Positions 18,768 to 29,127 of a stretch of DNA of 64,000 nt are shown here, one piece after another; within the stretch, counting starts at the first letter, position 1, and every line of letters begins with the position of its first letter. The notes below the pieces were generated by a model. It was not told the DNA's origin. It searched no databases and saw only the letters and a program-made list of their open reading frames with translations. Origin of the DNA: Tritrichomonas musculus (taxonomy: Eukaryota > Parabasalia > Tritrichomonadida > Tritrichomonadidae); assembly GCA_039105265.1 (NCBI GenBank), contig JAPFFF010000015.1, positions 1,240,001-1,304,000 on the forward strand, in the 5' to 3' direction. The position numbers were made by a program, and so were the translations under genes.

Positions 18768-20093
18768 ATGAGAAGAAGAGATAATATCAATTGGGATTCA
18801 GGAAAGATCGAAGAAATAGATCCTGAAGATGAGAATATAACAGATGAAGAATTTATGGCCCGCCTTGAGAAAAAAATGTTTGAAGATGATTATTCGAGTG
18901 GCGAAGAAGATGACACTGATATAGATAAGTCAAAACATTTTCTTAAAGATAAAGTAAAATTAAAATCAAATACACCTCTTAGCTCTGGACTAACTCCAGA
19001 AGAAATAGAAACAATAAAAAAAATGGCAGAGTCGAATTCATGCTGTCCTCCGATAGAAATTATTTTATTATTTTGCATTATATTTCTTTCTGTCTTTTCT
19101 TTTTCTATGATACCTGGCTTTATTCGACTTGATATCTATTCTAACCTTACGATTAAACAACAACCAATATGCGCACCTATTGACAAATCCATTCCTGGAT
19201 TGTCCAAATATACTATTCCAATGGTGATTTCATTATTTAGCTTTTTTTTGGTTAAAGCAAAGGATACCGATTTATTAGTTGCAACATTTTCATCGTTAAT
19301 ATTATCATTTGATACAAATTTTACAGGAATTATGGGGCAATCTTCATCAACAAGCTTAATGGCCTTTTTAATTCTGCTTTCATATAATATTGAACATAAT
19401 ATTTTATCAAAGCGAAAAGTTTACGGATTTTCTTGGCTTTTTAATTCTTTAATATCATGGTTTTTTGCATCATTTTTACTTCTATTTAGACCAGAAACAG
19501 TAGGTTCAATTTGTGGCCTTTATGTTTGCTTCTTTATTTCAGGCATTTCAGAAGTTTGTGGCGCTTTAGGAAACAAATCTAAGATGATTTTCCAAACATT
19601 AAAATTAATTTTCTTTACGTATTTGATTGGAATCCCTCTGGCCCTACTTTTATTTCATATGAGAAGTCAATACGGCCAAGTTCAATATAACAAAACCAAT
19701 TTTAATTTCAATAATTATGTATATGAATACTTGAATCATAATGAACCATGGTACACATATGCTTATATTATTTTGTGCTTTCTGTTTATTCTAAATGGAA
19801 AATATACATATAAGTCAATTGTTCCTTTAATTCAATCAATTATTTCAATTATTGCAACCCTCTTTGTTCCATATGAGAGTCCAGGAAATACCTATGCCAC
19901 TAAATTATTTTTCATTAAACTTCATTTAATGCTGGGCGCATCTATTATTATTGGGAATGTCAAAATAAAACAAGTTAGATATGCTATTCCCATCATTTTC
20001 TTTGTAATTTCTGGATTTTATAAAATGGGTGATATTATCCATTCTGTTCTTGAAAGCACAGGTGAAGATCATTCATTTTCTCACATTTTGTAG
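18768..20093 (+). CDS. Multi-pass membrane protein, unknown
   Basis: 441 residues. The first ~90 are hydrophilic and acidic (EEIDPEDENITDEEF, SSGEEDDTDIDKS) and probably cytosolic. From about 95 onward come roughly nine or ten hydrophobic segments, the first being IEIILLFCIIFLSVFSFSMI, separated by short loops. One longer loop near 300-320 contains N-rich sequence with NKT and NLT-like sequons. No family was recognised. The acidic head followed by many membrane spans could fit a transporter or an ER-resident glycosyltransferase, but no motif decides this. Confidence 0.75.
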   Translation: MRRRDNINWDSGKIEEIDPEDENITDEEFMARLEKKMFEDDYSSGEEDDTDIDKSKHFLKDKVKLKSNTPLSSGLTPEEIETIKKMAESNSCCPPIEIILLFCIIFLSVFSFSMIPGFIRLDIYSNLTIKQQPICAPIDKSIPGLSKYTIPMVISLFSFFLVKAKDTDLLVATFSSLILSFDTNFTGIMGQSSSTSLMAFLILLSYNIEHNILSKRKVYGFSWLFNSLISWFFASFLLLFRPETVGSICGLYVCFFISGISEVCGALGNKSKMIFQTLKLIFFTYLIGIPLALLLFHMRSQYGQVQYNKTNFNFNNYVYEYLNHNEPWYTYAYIILCFLFILNGKYTYKSIVPLIQSIISIIATLFVPYESPGNTYATKLFFIKLHLMLGASIIIGNVKIKQVRYAIPIIFFVISGFYKMGDIIHSVLESTGEDHSFSHIL

Positions 20094-20406
20094 GTATAGA
20101 AAGAAATATTATTATTAGTTTAAAATATTGCATTTAAAGTTTTTATTAATCAATATATTTCAATTTTAATTGCATCATTTTTCTAATGAAATATTGAAAG
20201 AGTTATTTATATCATAAATTACAATTGCCATTTTTGTACCATATTTAAATTTTTTATATAACTTCTTATCAGATAAATATTTAATACCATTTAAATTTTT
20301 ATTATTACTTTTTTAATTCATAATTAAATGATAAAAATATCAAGATATTGATTAATTTTTTATTTGTGATTCTTCAAATAAAAATACGTTTTTACAACAA
20401 AATTTA

Positions 20407-21717
20407 ATGCTATCTCCTACACCAAACCAAAAGCAAAACATTCCATCAACAAAATCAAGTATGTCGATAGACCAAGCTACACATTCAATGCCCAAATTAA
20501 TTGGAGCTCCAATTCACTCTTCTCAATCAACACGACAATTACCTCAAGCAGCACCTCAAAGAAATCAATCAATACTTTTAGAAAAAGAAAAAGAAGATTC
20601 ACAGAAAAAGAAGCAGATGGATGCCTCTAATTCAAAAAAATCTCCAGATCCAGATCCAGAAATTGTACAAATATCGCAAGATTTAATAGCAGGTGATATA
20701 GATTCGGCTTCTATAGACAGTTCGAAAATAAACGAAGTTAACTTATATCTTAGAAAATACAAAAGAACAGTTTTACAAGAACCAGATTATTTTACAGCTC
20801 AACGAATTGACGACGTTTGCTCTGAATTAAGTCTTCTCTCAACGCAGAATACTTATTGTAACTATCGAACCACGGAGATTAAAACAGTTACTGAACATTT
20901 AAAAAAGGCTAAATCTGAATTACAGAAAACATTAAATGAACGTAAAAAAGTACAAGGCACATTTGAGGATCAAAAAGCTAAAAGAATCGAGAAACTTCAA
21001 CAACAACAACAAAAAGAACTCGAAGCTCTTGATGAAAAGTATAATGGCGAAATACCTCCAAGATATAAAAAATTATCATCAGAAGTTTTGAATATAAAAC
21101 GACAAGAAACTCAATTAAAAAATGCAAAAATGTATCTCGAAGCGCAACGTCTTAAAGAAGAGGCTGATGCTCTTGAAGCTTTTGAGCTTGCTCGCCAAGA
21201 AGTACGTTTTCATAATGAGGGCGTAGAAAATCGTGAAAAGTTACTTTTAACACATCGAAATCAGATGAATTGCTTACTAGAAAATCTTGAACGCCAATAT
21301 ATGACAATGATGCCTTCTTCATACGCTGAAGAAAAACATTGGAAACAGGTTATTAGTCAATATGAACGTCAGCTGAAAAAATTAAAGGGAGATTCACGTG
21401 AAGTTAAAAAAGCAACAAATACGATACTTTCTGATCAGAGCTCAAATTCCAATACAACATCAACAACAATTTCAACATCAAATTTTTATATCAATTCAAA
21501 TGTGAATAATACGAAGAATTCAGACGATACAAATAATGATTCAAATAATCAAACAAATAATAAAGACAGAGTAACAGCAACCAAGCAAGGCTCGAAAGGG
21601 CTACCAAGTTTGGGGAAGAAAGTTCCACAGACACCAATGACAAGAGTACTTAAAATGAACAACAAAAGAACTTATTCTAGATTTGGCGTTAGAAGACCAA
21701 AATCTTCTGCATTTTAA
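20407..21717 (+). CDS. Coiled-coil protein with disordered ends, unknown
   Basis: 436 residues. The N-terminal ~90 are S/P/Q-rich and probably disordered. The middle (about 110-330) has a conserved-looking start, DYFTAQRIDDVCSELSLL, followed by long charged helices (KKAKSELQKTLNERKK, KLQQQQQKELEALDEKY) forming a coiled coil. The tail is N/S/T-rich low complexity ending in a basic segment (NNKRTYSRFGVRRPKS). No enzymatic motif. A structural or scaffold role is plausible but unproven. Confidence 0.75.
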   Translation: MLSPTPNQKQNIPSTKSSMSIDQATHSMPKLIGAPIHSSQSTRQLPQAAPQRNQSILLEKEKEDSQKKKQMDASNSKKSPDPDPEIVQISQDLIAGDIDSASIDSSKINEVNLYLRKYKRTVLQEPDYFTAQRIDDVCSELSLLSTQNTYCNYRTTEIKTVTEHLKKAKSELQKTLNERKKVQGTFEDQKAKRIEKLQQQQQKELEALDEKYNGEIPPRYKKLSSEVLNIKRQETQLKNAKMYLEAQRLKEEADALEAFELARQEVRFHNEGVENREKLLLTHRNQMNCLLENLERQYMTMMPSSYAEEKHWKQVISQYERQLKKLKGDSREVKKATNTILSDQSSNSNTTSTTISTSNFYINSNVNNTKNSDDTNNDSNNQTNNKDRVTATKQGSKGLPSLGKKVPQTPMTRVLKMNNKRTYSRFGVRRPKSSAF

Positions 21718-22015
21718 TATTTTATGAATGTTTATTTATTTTTTATTTTGTATATTCTTAAATTTTATAAATGCAATGTTTTTATCGTTAATTCAATTTT
21801 TTTTTTTTTAATTTTGTTTAAGTAATAATACATCACAGGCATGTTACCTATACTTTTTTCATTTCTTTGAAGTTTATTATCACATATGTGATATCTCATT
21901 AATCTAAAAAGAATCAATTCCAAACATTTTTTTTTTTATCAAAATGAAAGTACTTCCTAATATAATAATATTTTTTTTTTTTTTTCTTTTCTAAAATATC
22001 AAAAATACAAAAAAA

Positions 22016-23810
22016 ATGGTTTTTAAAAAACTCATTCAAAATTTGAGAATTGTTTGTTTCAAAATTCACCTATATATTTTCTCAATCATGAAACCATGGG
22101 AAGGTCCTGGAAAAGCATTTTCATTTTTAAGGGAACTTAACGAGGAAACATATGCAGATGCAGTTAAGAAGGGACTTTCACCAAATTTAATGATTGATGT
22201 CCATGCAGAAGCAGACAATATGCTAATAATGACAGTTTCAACTTTTTTTTAAAAGTGGCATTTTAGAAATCGCTGCTAGATCAGATTCAATGAATGCTAT
22301 CAAATTTCTTCTTGGCAAAGGATATGATATTAATCATGTAGATCAAGTCTCATTAAATAATTATTTTTTTTATAAAGGGATTTTATAAATTTTTATTCAT
22401 CATAATTCAATTTCATATGCAGTGCAAGGTTATCATGGAAAATCTCTAGTCTTTTTTTTATCCAAAGGTGTCAAAATAAACGATAAAAATGATTCAAAAC
22501 TTCTTTATAACGTATTTGAAAATGAGGAACCGTTACTGAGAGTCATTTTATTATTTACATATTCATTGGATTCCAATCTTCCTAATTTTTCATCACTTTG
22601 CATGAAATCGAATTGTGAAGAAGTCAAAGAATTTATCAATTATTTCAATGAGTCCTCTCAAATAAATTCAAATTCAAATGCAGAAGCTTCTTTTCTTTCT
22701 TATCTAAAAGTGAAGACTCCAAAATGGGAAGAAGAATATTCAAAAGTGGAAAATCAATATGAAACAACAATTGAATGGTTAAATAAATTAGTTTCTCTCA
22801 ATTTAGAATTGAATGAAAATTATTCAATTACCGCATCAAAATTGATCGAATTCATCACAAATTTCATGGATAATTTCAAAAAGTGCAAATTTTTAATGAG
22901 CCAAATAAATGGTACTTTTTCTGATTATCCTTTATTTTTGGATGATTCTGAAAACAAAATTAAAAATTCAATTTCTTTCCTTGAAAATTCTGAGAACTCT
23001 GAAATTTATGAAAACTTTTTCAATAGTTTATACGAGAAAAATGAAATGGAAGTCTTCGTTCATTTTGCGATTGCTGAATTATTGAATAAAAATAAAGAAA
23101 ATGCTATTTCATTCCTCAAATCTGAAATTAATCATATTTCTTCACTTCGAGAATCAATTCCTGACTTTAATTCTTTCTTTGACAAATATCGAATTGCATT
23201 GAAAAAGTTGGAGCCTACATTAGAATCGAAACTTTTTCAACAATTCAATACTTTTTATCATTTTGTTCACGCAAAAGAGTCAGTTTTGTTTGCCAAATCA
23301 AAACTTGCCGAATTTGCATTGAAAATAATCAATGAAGAAAATAAAAATGAATTGAAATCTACTGATGAACTTTTACTTAGAACATTCCAAACATTCAAGC
23401 TTTTCTGCGCAAGTATGGGAATGAAAAGACCTGAATTATCTGAAGAGAAAAGTGAATATAAAATGACTGAAGATGAAGTTGAATCAATTAGTATGAAAAA
23501 AGAATTAATTGAAACCGAAGAAATCGATGAAGAAATTTCTTTCATTGATGAAGGAATTCAAGAAATGAATAAATTTTCATCAATTTGCACAGTTTGTCAT
23601 AAATATTGCGCATCATACGTTTGTCCTTTTTGCTATGTTTGCCTTTATTGCTTATTGTGTAAGAAAGATAAAATGTTTTGCCCTGCTTGTGGCAAATTTT
23701 TCGAAGAACCAATGCTTATTAAGAAGACACATTATATAGGAGATGAATTTAGAATTGATCTGTTGAATAGAAGAGCTCAAGCAGAAAAAGAAAAAGAATC
23801 GAAAAAATAA
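22016..23810 (+). pseudogene. Ankyrin-repeat protein with C-terminal zinc-binding (RING-like) domain, reading frame broken twice
   Basis: The first frame (ATG at 22016 or, more likely, 22088 with MKPWEGPGKAF) runs to 22252, where a run of eight T precedes TAA. A second frame immediately continues an ankyrin-like repeat, SGILEIAARSDSMN and AIKFLLGKGYDINHVDQ, then meets a TAA at about 22386-22388. The same frame resumes with NSISYAVQGYHGKS, VFFLSKGVKINDKND and 400 more residues. The C-terminus has a cysteine-rich cluster (CTVCHKYC, CPFCYVCLYCLLCKKD, CPACGK) like a RING or related zinc finger, suggesting a ubiquitin-ligase-type protein. The middle is helical. An intron is possible but no trichomonad splice consensus is visible, so pseudogene or assembly errors in the T-runs are likelier. 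Confidence 0.65.
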
Positions 23811-23960
23811 AAGAATTAAATAATAAAAATATCTATGATAAAATTAATTTTTAATTTCCCGTTAAATTATTACTAATATAATCAATTAAAAACATTGTAG
23901 ATAATGATATAAAAGAAAATGAAGTAGCAAATAACTGTATTTTTTTTTTGAATTCAAATA

Positions 23961-24425
23961 TTAGTTATCATCATCATTATAAACATTATTATCATCCGTA
24001 TCATCGCTTACTAAAGCATCTATTGGTTGGTTCAAAGAATTGTTATCGTTATCATTACTTTTATGTGATTTTTTCGATCGAGAAATTGTCTTTTTTGGAG
24101 AATCGCCCATCAAAATCCTATATTCTTTAAGATGAACACAAAGAGATGTTTTTCTTGTGAATAAGAAAATATCATCGTCCTGAATCACTTTCCTGTTTGC
24201 ATGTTTGGAAAATGCAATCAATTCTCCTGGGAGGTGATCAACAATAAGGGTAAAAACAAGCCCAGTTAAAGCCGAAACAAATTCACGGGACGGGACTTTC
24301 GGACTTAATTGTTGCTCAACAATCTTGCCGACAAAATATCTAAGTGCATCAAGAAGATTCCTTTGAACTTCATCGATTTTCATTGTATCTTGATCCATTC
24401 CATTGAGAAATCGTTGTAGCGTCAT
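23961..24425 (-). CDS. CENPS: CENP-S / MHF1 histone-fold protein
   Basis: 154 residues. The first ~110 form a histone fold: LLDALRYFVGKIVEQQ, then FVSALTGLVFTLIVDHL, then LIAFSKHANRKVIQDDDIFL. The last block matches the CENP-S pattern (F-x-x-HA-x-R-x-x-I-x-x-x-DV-x-L) and the layout fits the 138-residue human protein. CENP-S pairs with CENP-X in the constitutive centromere network and, as MHF1-MHF2, with FANCM at stalled replication forks. The C-terminal 45 residues are a low-complexity N/D/S tail. It is divergent from the NTMT1 gene with 218 bp between starts. Confidence 0.8.
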   Translation of the reverse strand: MTLQRFLNGMDQDTMKIDEVQRNLLDALRYFVGKIVEQQLSPKVPSREFVSALTGLVFTLIVDHLPGELIAFSKHANRKVIQDDDIFLFTRKTSLCVHLKEYRILMGDSPKKTISRSKKSHKSNDNDNNSLNQPIDALVSDDTDDNNVYNDDDN

Positions 24426-24643
24426 TACAAATTAAAAAAATAATTATTATAAATGAACTTCACTTTTTTTATTAAAATTTTAAGGTTATATTTGGCCATT
24501 TCTCTTTTTTCACTTGGTTGAATAAATGAATATTTTTTTTTTCTCCAAAAATTAGTGCTTACTTTTTTTTTTTTTTTTAATGAGTAATCATATTATTTTT
24601 AAATTATTGGATACAACCGATTTTTTACGTTTATTAATAACAT

Positions 24644-25384
24644 ATGACGGAAAAACAAGATGAATGTGGACCCCAAATTGCTGATCCAGATAAAATGTTT
24701 GAAAAATACAAGGACGAATGGTATAATATTTCTACCTTATATTGGTCGAAACAAGAAAATAATGTTGAGGGAATGCTTGGAGGTTATTCATCATTAACAG
24801 AAATTGATATAACATCGAGCACAAATATAATTGAAAAATACCAAAATCCACCCCAAAATAAAAAATATACAAAATTAGGAAATAATCGTATTGCTGATTG
24901 TGGATCAGGAATAGGTCGCGTTTCTCATTCTGTTTTATCAAAATTCTTTAAAAGTATAGATTTAATTGACCCAGTTGACAAATTTCTTGAAGAAGCCAAA
25001 AAAAATCTGGCCAACGACAATGTTGAAATTAGAACTTTTACAGAAGGAATACAAGCATGGTCACCGGATTACGAATATGATGCATATTGGGCTCAGTGGG
25101 CAATTATGTATTTGACTGATACAGATGCTATTAACTTTTTAAAAAGATGTAAAGAACACTTAAATAAAAATGGATATATTTTCATAAAAGATAATATATC
25201 TAGTTCTAATATTAAGCAAAAAAAAGAAGAAGCTACATTTTATTCCCAAGGATGCGGGATTTGTCGTGTTTTTTCACATTATTTACAATTATTTCAGAAA
25301 GCTAATTTGAAAGTTATTGAAATTCAAAAACAAAAAAATTGGCCAAAAGAGTTATTGCCTGTCTATACTTTTGTTCTTCAATAA
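24644..25384 (+). CDS. NTMT1: Protein N-terminal (alpha-amine) methyltransferase NTMT1-like
   Basis: 246 residues. VEGMLGGYSSLTEIDITSS (42-60) matches the substrate-lid signature VDGMLGGYGHISSIDINSS. Motif I is DCGSGIGR (85-92), followed by IDLIDPVDKFLEEAK. YWAQWAIMYLTD (148-159) corresponds to IWIQWVIGHLTD, and GYIFIKDN to GIIVIKDN. The enzyme uses S-adenosylmethionine to methylate the exposed alpha-amine of proteins starting X-P-K/R after methionine removal, such as histone variants and ribosomal proteins. Length and motif order match the full-length family. It is convergent with the alpha-SNAP gene. Confidence 0.92.
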   Translation: MTEKQDECGPQIADPDKMFEKYKDEWYNISTLYWSKQENNVEGMLGGYSSLTEIDITSSTNIIEKYQNPPQNKKYTKLGNNRIADCGSGIGRVSHSVLSKFFKSIDLIDPVDKFLEEAKKNLANDNVEIRTFTEGIQAWSPDYEYDAYWAQWAIMYLTDTDAINFLKRCKEHLNKNGYIFIKDNISSSNIKQKKEEATFYSQGCGICRVFSHYLQLFQKANLKVIEIQKQKNWPKELLPVYTFVLQ

Positions 25385-25751
25385 TTTGTTTTAATAAAAA
25401 TAGATGATTAATTAACGTTTTTTTATCTTATTTTTATTATTTTCATAAAGATATCAGAATTTGATTCTGAAGCTGTTTAATTATTTGAATTAATTTCATT
25501 TTCCTATCAAAAGTGCCTTTTAATTATACTATCAAAAGTTATGATGTTATTGAAAATAATTGCTAAGAAATGCCGAAAAAATATTGAAAAAAATTCTGTG
25601 AAAATAACAGTAATTTTTTAGCAAAATTGAATAAATATATAAATATATTTACTTTTATTCGTAAAATAAAAAAATAATATTAAAAAATTCTATCCGATGC
25701 GAATATTTTCAAAATCTACTAAAAATAATATTATTATGGTTTTTGGTAAAA
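25385..25751. other. Intergenic between convergent genes
   Basis: 367 bp of A/T-rich DNA between the NTMT1 and alpha-SNAP stop codons. Nothing further recognised. Confidence 0.5.
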
Positions 25752-26612
25752 TTAAGCGTTTCCCTCATTTAAAGACTTATATTTGGCTGTAACTCCTTCA
25801 ACTATTTTTTTGAATGTGAAATCATAATGATGGGCCTCTGCAAATTGTGTGCAATTAGTATGAGCTTCGTCTAAATGCATTGCCACAAGAGTCATTATTA
25901 ATTGCTTCACAAATTTTGATTCATCTGATTCAGCCCAAAGCCTATTTTGAGTTGAGTACCTTTCATTTGCGCTTCTTGCTGATGTTGTATCAGCAATGGC
26001 AAGGAAACAAGCAATGCTCCTAACACCAAATTCAAGGGCATTCATTTCATTACCATCATGTGACATTTCAATAAAAATATTTTCGTAATTCTTTGAAGCT
26101 TCCTCCCATTTTTTGGCTGTAATATAAAGTGATGAAATAGCTTTTCTTTCACGAAGATAATCTTGCGTTTTATTTTGAGACTTGAATGATTGACTTGCAA
26201 GGTCATGATAGTGAATTGCTCTATCATATTTTTTGGCGCCTTCGAACAATTTTGCTGCTTCGATTGTAAGCTTATCAGCAAGTACAGTCTTTTTAAGATC
26301 ACCATAAATTTGAAGGGCAAGATTAAATGATTCAAAACTTTTTTCTTCTCCGTCTGAAGCTTTGATATAATTTCTTCCCGATTCTGCTGCAAATGCTGCA
26401 GCTTGCTCATTTTTACTAGCATGAAGCATACAATCTACAGCACGGCGAAAAGATTCACCAGCACGTGAATAATTACGAACTTTTGAAAATGCATTTCCAG
26501 CTTTTTGGAAAAGTGCAGCAGCATCATCGTATTTTTGTGATGAACCATCTGGCAAAAGTTCAATCATTTTACGCTCAGCTTCAGCAAAATAATCTCCTGG
26601 TGAATAAGACAT
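25752..26612 (-). CDS. NAPA: Alpha-SNAP (soluble NSF attachment protein)
   Basis: 286 residues, close to the usual 290-295. It is made of TPR-like helical repeats throughout: YDDAAALFQKAGNAFSKVR (28-46) is the classic alpha-SNAP second repeat, followed by AGESFRRAVDCML and YDRAIHYHDLASQSFK. Alpha-SNAP binds SNARE bundles and recruits and stimulates the NSF ATPase to dismantle them after membrane fusion. The C-terminal helix that activates NSF usually ends in acidic-Leu-Leu; here the end is KYKSLNEGNA, so the terminal dileucine is not obvious. It is divergent from the coiled-coil gene at 26784 (171 bp). Confidence 0.9.
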   Translation of the reverse strand: MSYSPGDYFAEAERKMIELLPDGSSQKYDDAAALFQKAGNAFSKVRNYSRAGESFRRAVDCMLHASKNEQAAAFAAESGRNYIKASDGEEKSFESFNLALQIYGDLKKTVLADKLTIEAAKLFEGAKKYDRAIHYHDLASQSFKSQNKTQDYLRERKAISSLYITAKKWEEASKNYENIFIEMSHDGNEMNALEFGVRSIACFLAIADTTSARSANERYSTQNRLWAESDESKFVKQLIMTLVAMHLDEAHTNCTQFAEAHHYDFTFKKIVEGVTAKYKSLNEGNA

Positions 26613-26783
26613 TTGAAAGTTTAATTTAAAAATTTGTAACCCACATTTTGGAATAAAAAATTTTCAATTATTATTTGTCCATATACTATTTAAAAATTTA
26701 ATCTATCAAAATTGATATCATAAAGAACAAATATATATTGAAAAAAATAAAATAAACGTACCGAAAATAGGAAAAGAATTTGA

Positions 26784-28382
26784 ATGAACCAATCGAGTAA
26801 AGAGACACAAGAAAACGAACAAAATCCAGAAAAAAAGAAGCAACACAAAAAGAAAGATCAAGACCAGGAAAAAGAAAAATTAAAATCAGATGTATCCAAA
26901 TTAAAAGAAACTTTATCTAAAACTGATTCACTTCGCGAAAGAGCAGAAAATGCCGAAGCTAAAATTTCATCATTAGAACAATCAAATACAGCTCTTTCTC
27001 AACAAATAAATACATTAACATTACAAAATTCACAGCTTTTGAACGAATTAGCTTTATTAAGAAATCAAAAAATAACAAATTTAAATGAAGATATTTCACA
27101 AAATAAGTTTGCACCAATATATATGCAACCAAATATTCCACCACATGAAACAAGTAAAATAAATAATGACATTCAACAACTTCAGAAAACAATTTATAGA
27201 ATGCAAGAAAAGCATTTGGAAGAGCTTGCATTTAGAGATGATTTAATAGAAAGACTAAGAGCAAATATTAATTTTAATGCAGAATATGACCAAACTGAGA
27301 TGAACGAAGCAAAAAAAAGAAATCAAAAATTGAAGCAACAGTTAAAGCAACAGGAAAATGTGAAGCAAATGTTATCAAAGAAAAAGAAAAATCTAAAGAA
27401 AAACATAGTTATTTCGGAGGATATTGAAGATTCATACCATTCTCCAAAAGTACCAAATTCACCAACTGACCACCAAATTCTTGAACAAAAATATTTGAAA
27501 AAGAAAAATAAACTAACATTAATAAGGCAACAATATGAAGAATTAGAAGAAGAATCACGGATAAAAATCAAGAAAACCAAAGAAAATTTAGATGAAGTAC
27601 GGGAAAAATTTCAACTTTTGAAGAAAAAATATGTAGATTTAAAAGAAGACTTTTCATCATTGCAATTATGTTATCAAGCTGTTGTTCAAAAAGCCGAAGC
27701 TCTATCAGCAGAACTACAAAAAACAAGCAGTCCATCTAAAAGTCATCATGCAGTTAATGATTTTCCACCAATAACAATTGAAAAGCATAGTTCTCATACC
27801 AAAATGGTTAAACATCATGATGACAAAAATTCAAAAGAAAAAACAAAATATCATGAAATGAAAAAGAGAGCTGAAAGAGCTGAAGAAGATGTATCACAAC
27901 TTCGATGCCTCATAAAGATTTTAGCAAGTAATGAAAAAAATTTTGATAAACTGAATCTTCATAATCAAAATATAATTGGTCAGTTAGATGCACTTGGCAT
28001 AAAAATTGATCGTCTAGAACATGAGAAAGAACAACACAAAATCTCTCTTTCTACACAAAACAGAAATATGAATGATTATCAAGGCAAATACTCCAATCAA
28101 AAGAAAAGAACAGTTGAATATCCCGAATCCTATTCTACTCAAAAGAATAGGATAGAAAGCTACACAGAGTCGTATTCAATCCAGAAAAAGAAAAAGAAAA
28201 ATCGTTCAAGCTCTAATTCTCCACAGAGAAAAAAGTCTAGTGATTTTCAAGATTCAGACTCTCCACATAGAAGGAGTGGATATGAATATCATGATTCTTT
28301 TTCATCACCTAAAAAACGATCATCGAGTGCTAAAAAAGAAACGCGAAAACTTCCTCAATGGAGGCAATTTCAAGATTTTTGA
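26784..28382 (+). CDS. Coiled-coil protein with a basic repetitive tail, unknown
   Basis: 532 residues. A K/E/Q-rich head leads into coiled coil (about 20-100, 130-185, 235-310, 355-425). The C-terminal ~100 residues contain a degenerate repeat around Y-S-x-Q-K-K/N (YSNQKKR, YSTQKNR, YSIQKKK) followed by S/R/K-rich sequence (NRSSSNSPQRKKSS, SPHRR, SSPKKRSSSAKK), resembling phosphorylatable RS-like tails. No globular domain was recognised. It may be cytoskeletal or nuclear; neither is demonstrated. Confidence 0.7.
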   Translation: MNQSSKETQENEQNPEKKKQHKKKDQDQEKEKLKSDVSKLKETLSKTDSLRERAENAEAKISSLEQSNTALSQQINTLTLQNSQLLNELALLRNQKITNLNEDISQNKFAPIYMQPNIPPHETSKINNDIQQLQKTIYRMQEKHLEELAFRDDLIERLRANINFNAEYDQTEMNEAKKRNQKLKQQLKQQENVKQMLSKKKKNLKKNIVISEDIEDSYHSPKVPNSPTDHQILEQKYLKKKNKLTLIRQQYEELEEESRIKIKKTKENLDEVREKFQLLKKKYVDLKEDFSSLQLCYQAVVQKAEALSAELQKTSSPSKSHHAVNDFPPITIEKHSSHTKMVKHHDDKNSKEKTKYHEMKKRAERAEEDVSQLRCLIKILASNEKNFDKLNLHNQNIIGQLDALGIKIDRLEHEKEQHKISLSTQNRNMNDYQGKYSNQKKRTVEYPESYSTQKNRIESYTESYSIQKKKKKNRSSSNSPQRKKSSDFQDSDSPHRRSGYEYHDSFSSPKKRSSSAKKETRKLPQWRQFQDF

Positions 28383-28696
28383 TCTAATTATTATATTAAT
28401 TTTTTTTGTGTGTGTGTTATTAAAAACAAATTCAGGATTTTTGCGTTTATTTTTTTTTTTTTTTTTTCAATTTTTTATGGTTGTAGTTTGAATAACATTC
28501 AATTTTTGATTAACGGTCATTTTTAACGTACATATACATCTATTTTGATGCCTAATTTTTCATTTTTCTAAAAGCAGAATACAATAACCATCATATCATT
28601 TCAATTGCTTATTTAATATAATATATGAAATAAATGCTTTTGTAAGCAAAAAATTATTTTTTGAAGCATAATAAGATCGATCAAAATATCAAAAAT

Positions 28697-28970
28697 GAAA
28701 TTCAAAAAAAAGGGCTCCGTTGTTTTTTGGAAGAGAGGCATTAAAATATATTTCATCCCTGAGAATTCATGTAAAATTAAAAAACGCAGCTGAAAACTGA
28801 AAATAAAAAATAACTTTTTCATAGGTTTATTCAACTTTTTCTTAGGTTTATGCCTATTTTTGTATTTTAAATTTTCAACTCTCATTTTTAATTTTTTTTC
28901 TTATAAAAACAGAAAGCCCTATATTAAATTAAATTCTAAAGAAAACAACAGAGCCCTTTTTTCGAATTTC
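28697..28970. repeat. Inverted repeat, ~30-bp arms (MITE-like)
   Basis: Left arm from 28697 contains GAAATTC, an A-run, then GGGCTCCGTTGTTTT. The right arm (28942-28970), read in reverse, is GAAATTCG, an A-run, then GGGCTCTGTTGTTTT. The arms match at about 27 of 30 positions, around a 210-bp interior. No target duplication was recognised. It lies in the 745-bp spacer 28383-29127, which otherwise shows only A/T-rich DNA. Confidence 0.6.
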
Positions 28971-29127
28971 TCTTTAGATTTTAAGAAAAGTTAATTTTTA
29001 AATATTTCTTTTCAAAATTTGAATGCTATTTAAACTACAACCTTAAAAAGGAATTAATTTCTCCCACTTTTTCAATATTAAAAAAAATACCTAAAAATTT
29101 TACTTTTTTTAGTTGTTGTTGGTAGAT

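Noticed and set aside
22347-22422. Intron in the ankyrin gene
   Set aside because: It begins GT and ends AG (GTCTCA...TGCAG), but its 76 nt shift the frame, and neither the GTATGT-type donor nor the ACTAAC-type branch/acceptor block of trichomonads is present.
28613-28885. 90-codon minus-strand ORF
   Set aside because: It overlaps the left arm of an inverted repeat and has random A/T-driven composition.
29113-29127. N-terminal extension of the karyopherin-like protein
   Set aside because: It starts at TTG codons; the ATG at 29128 begins the expected first helix.
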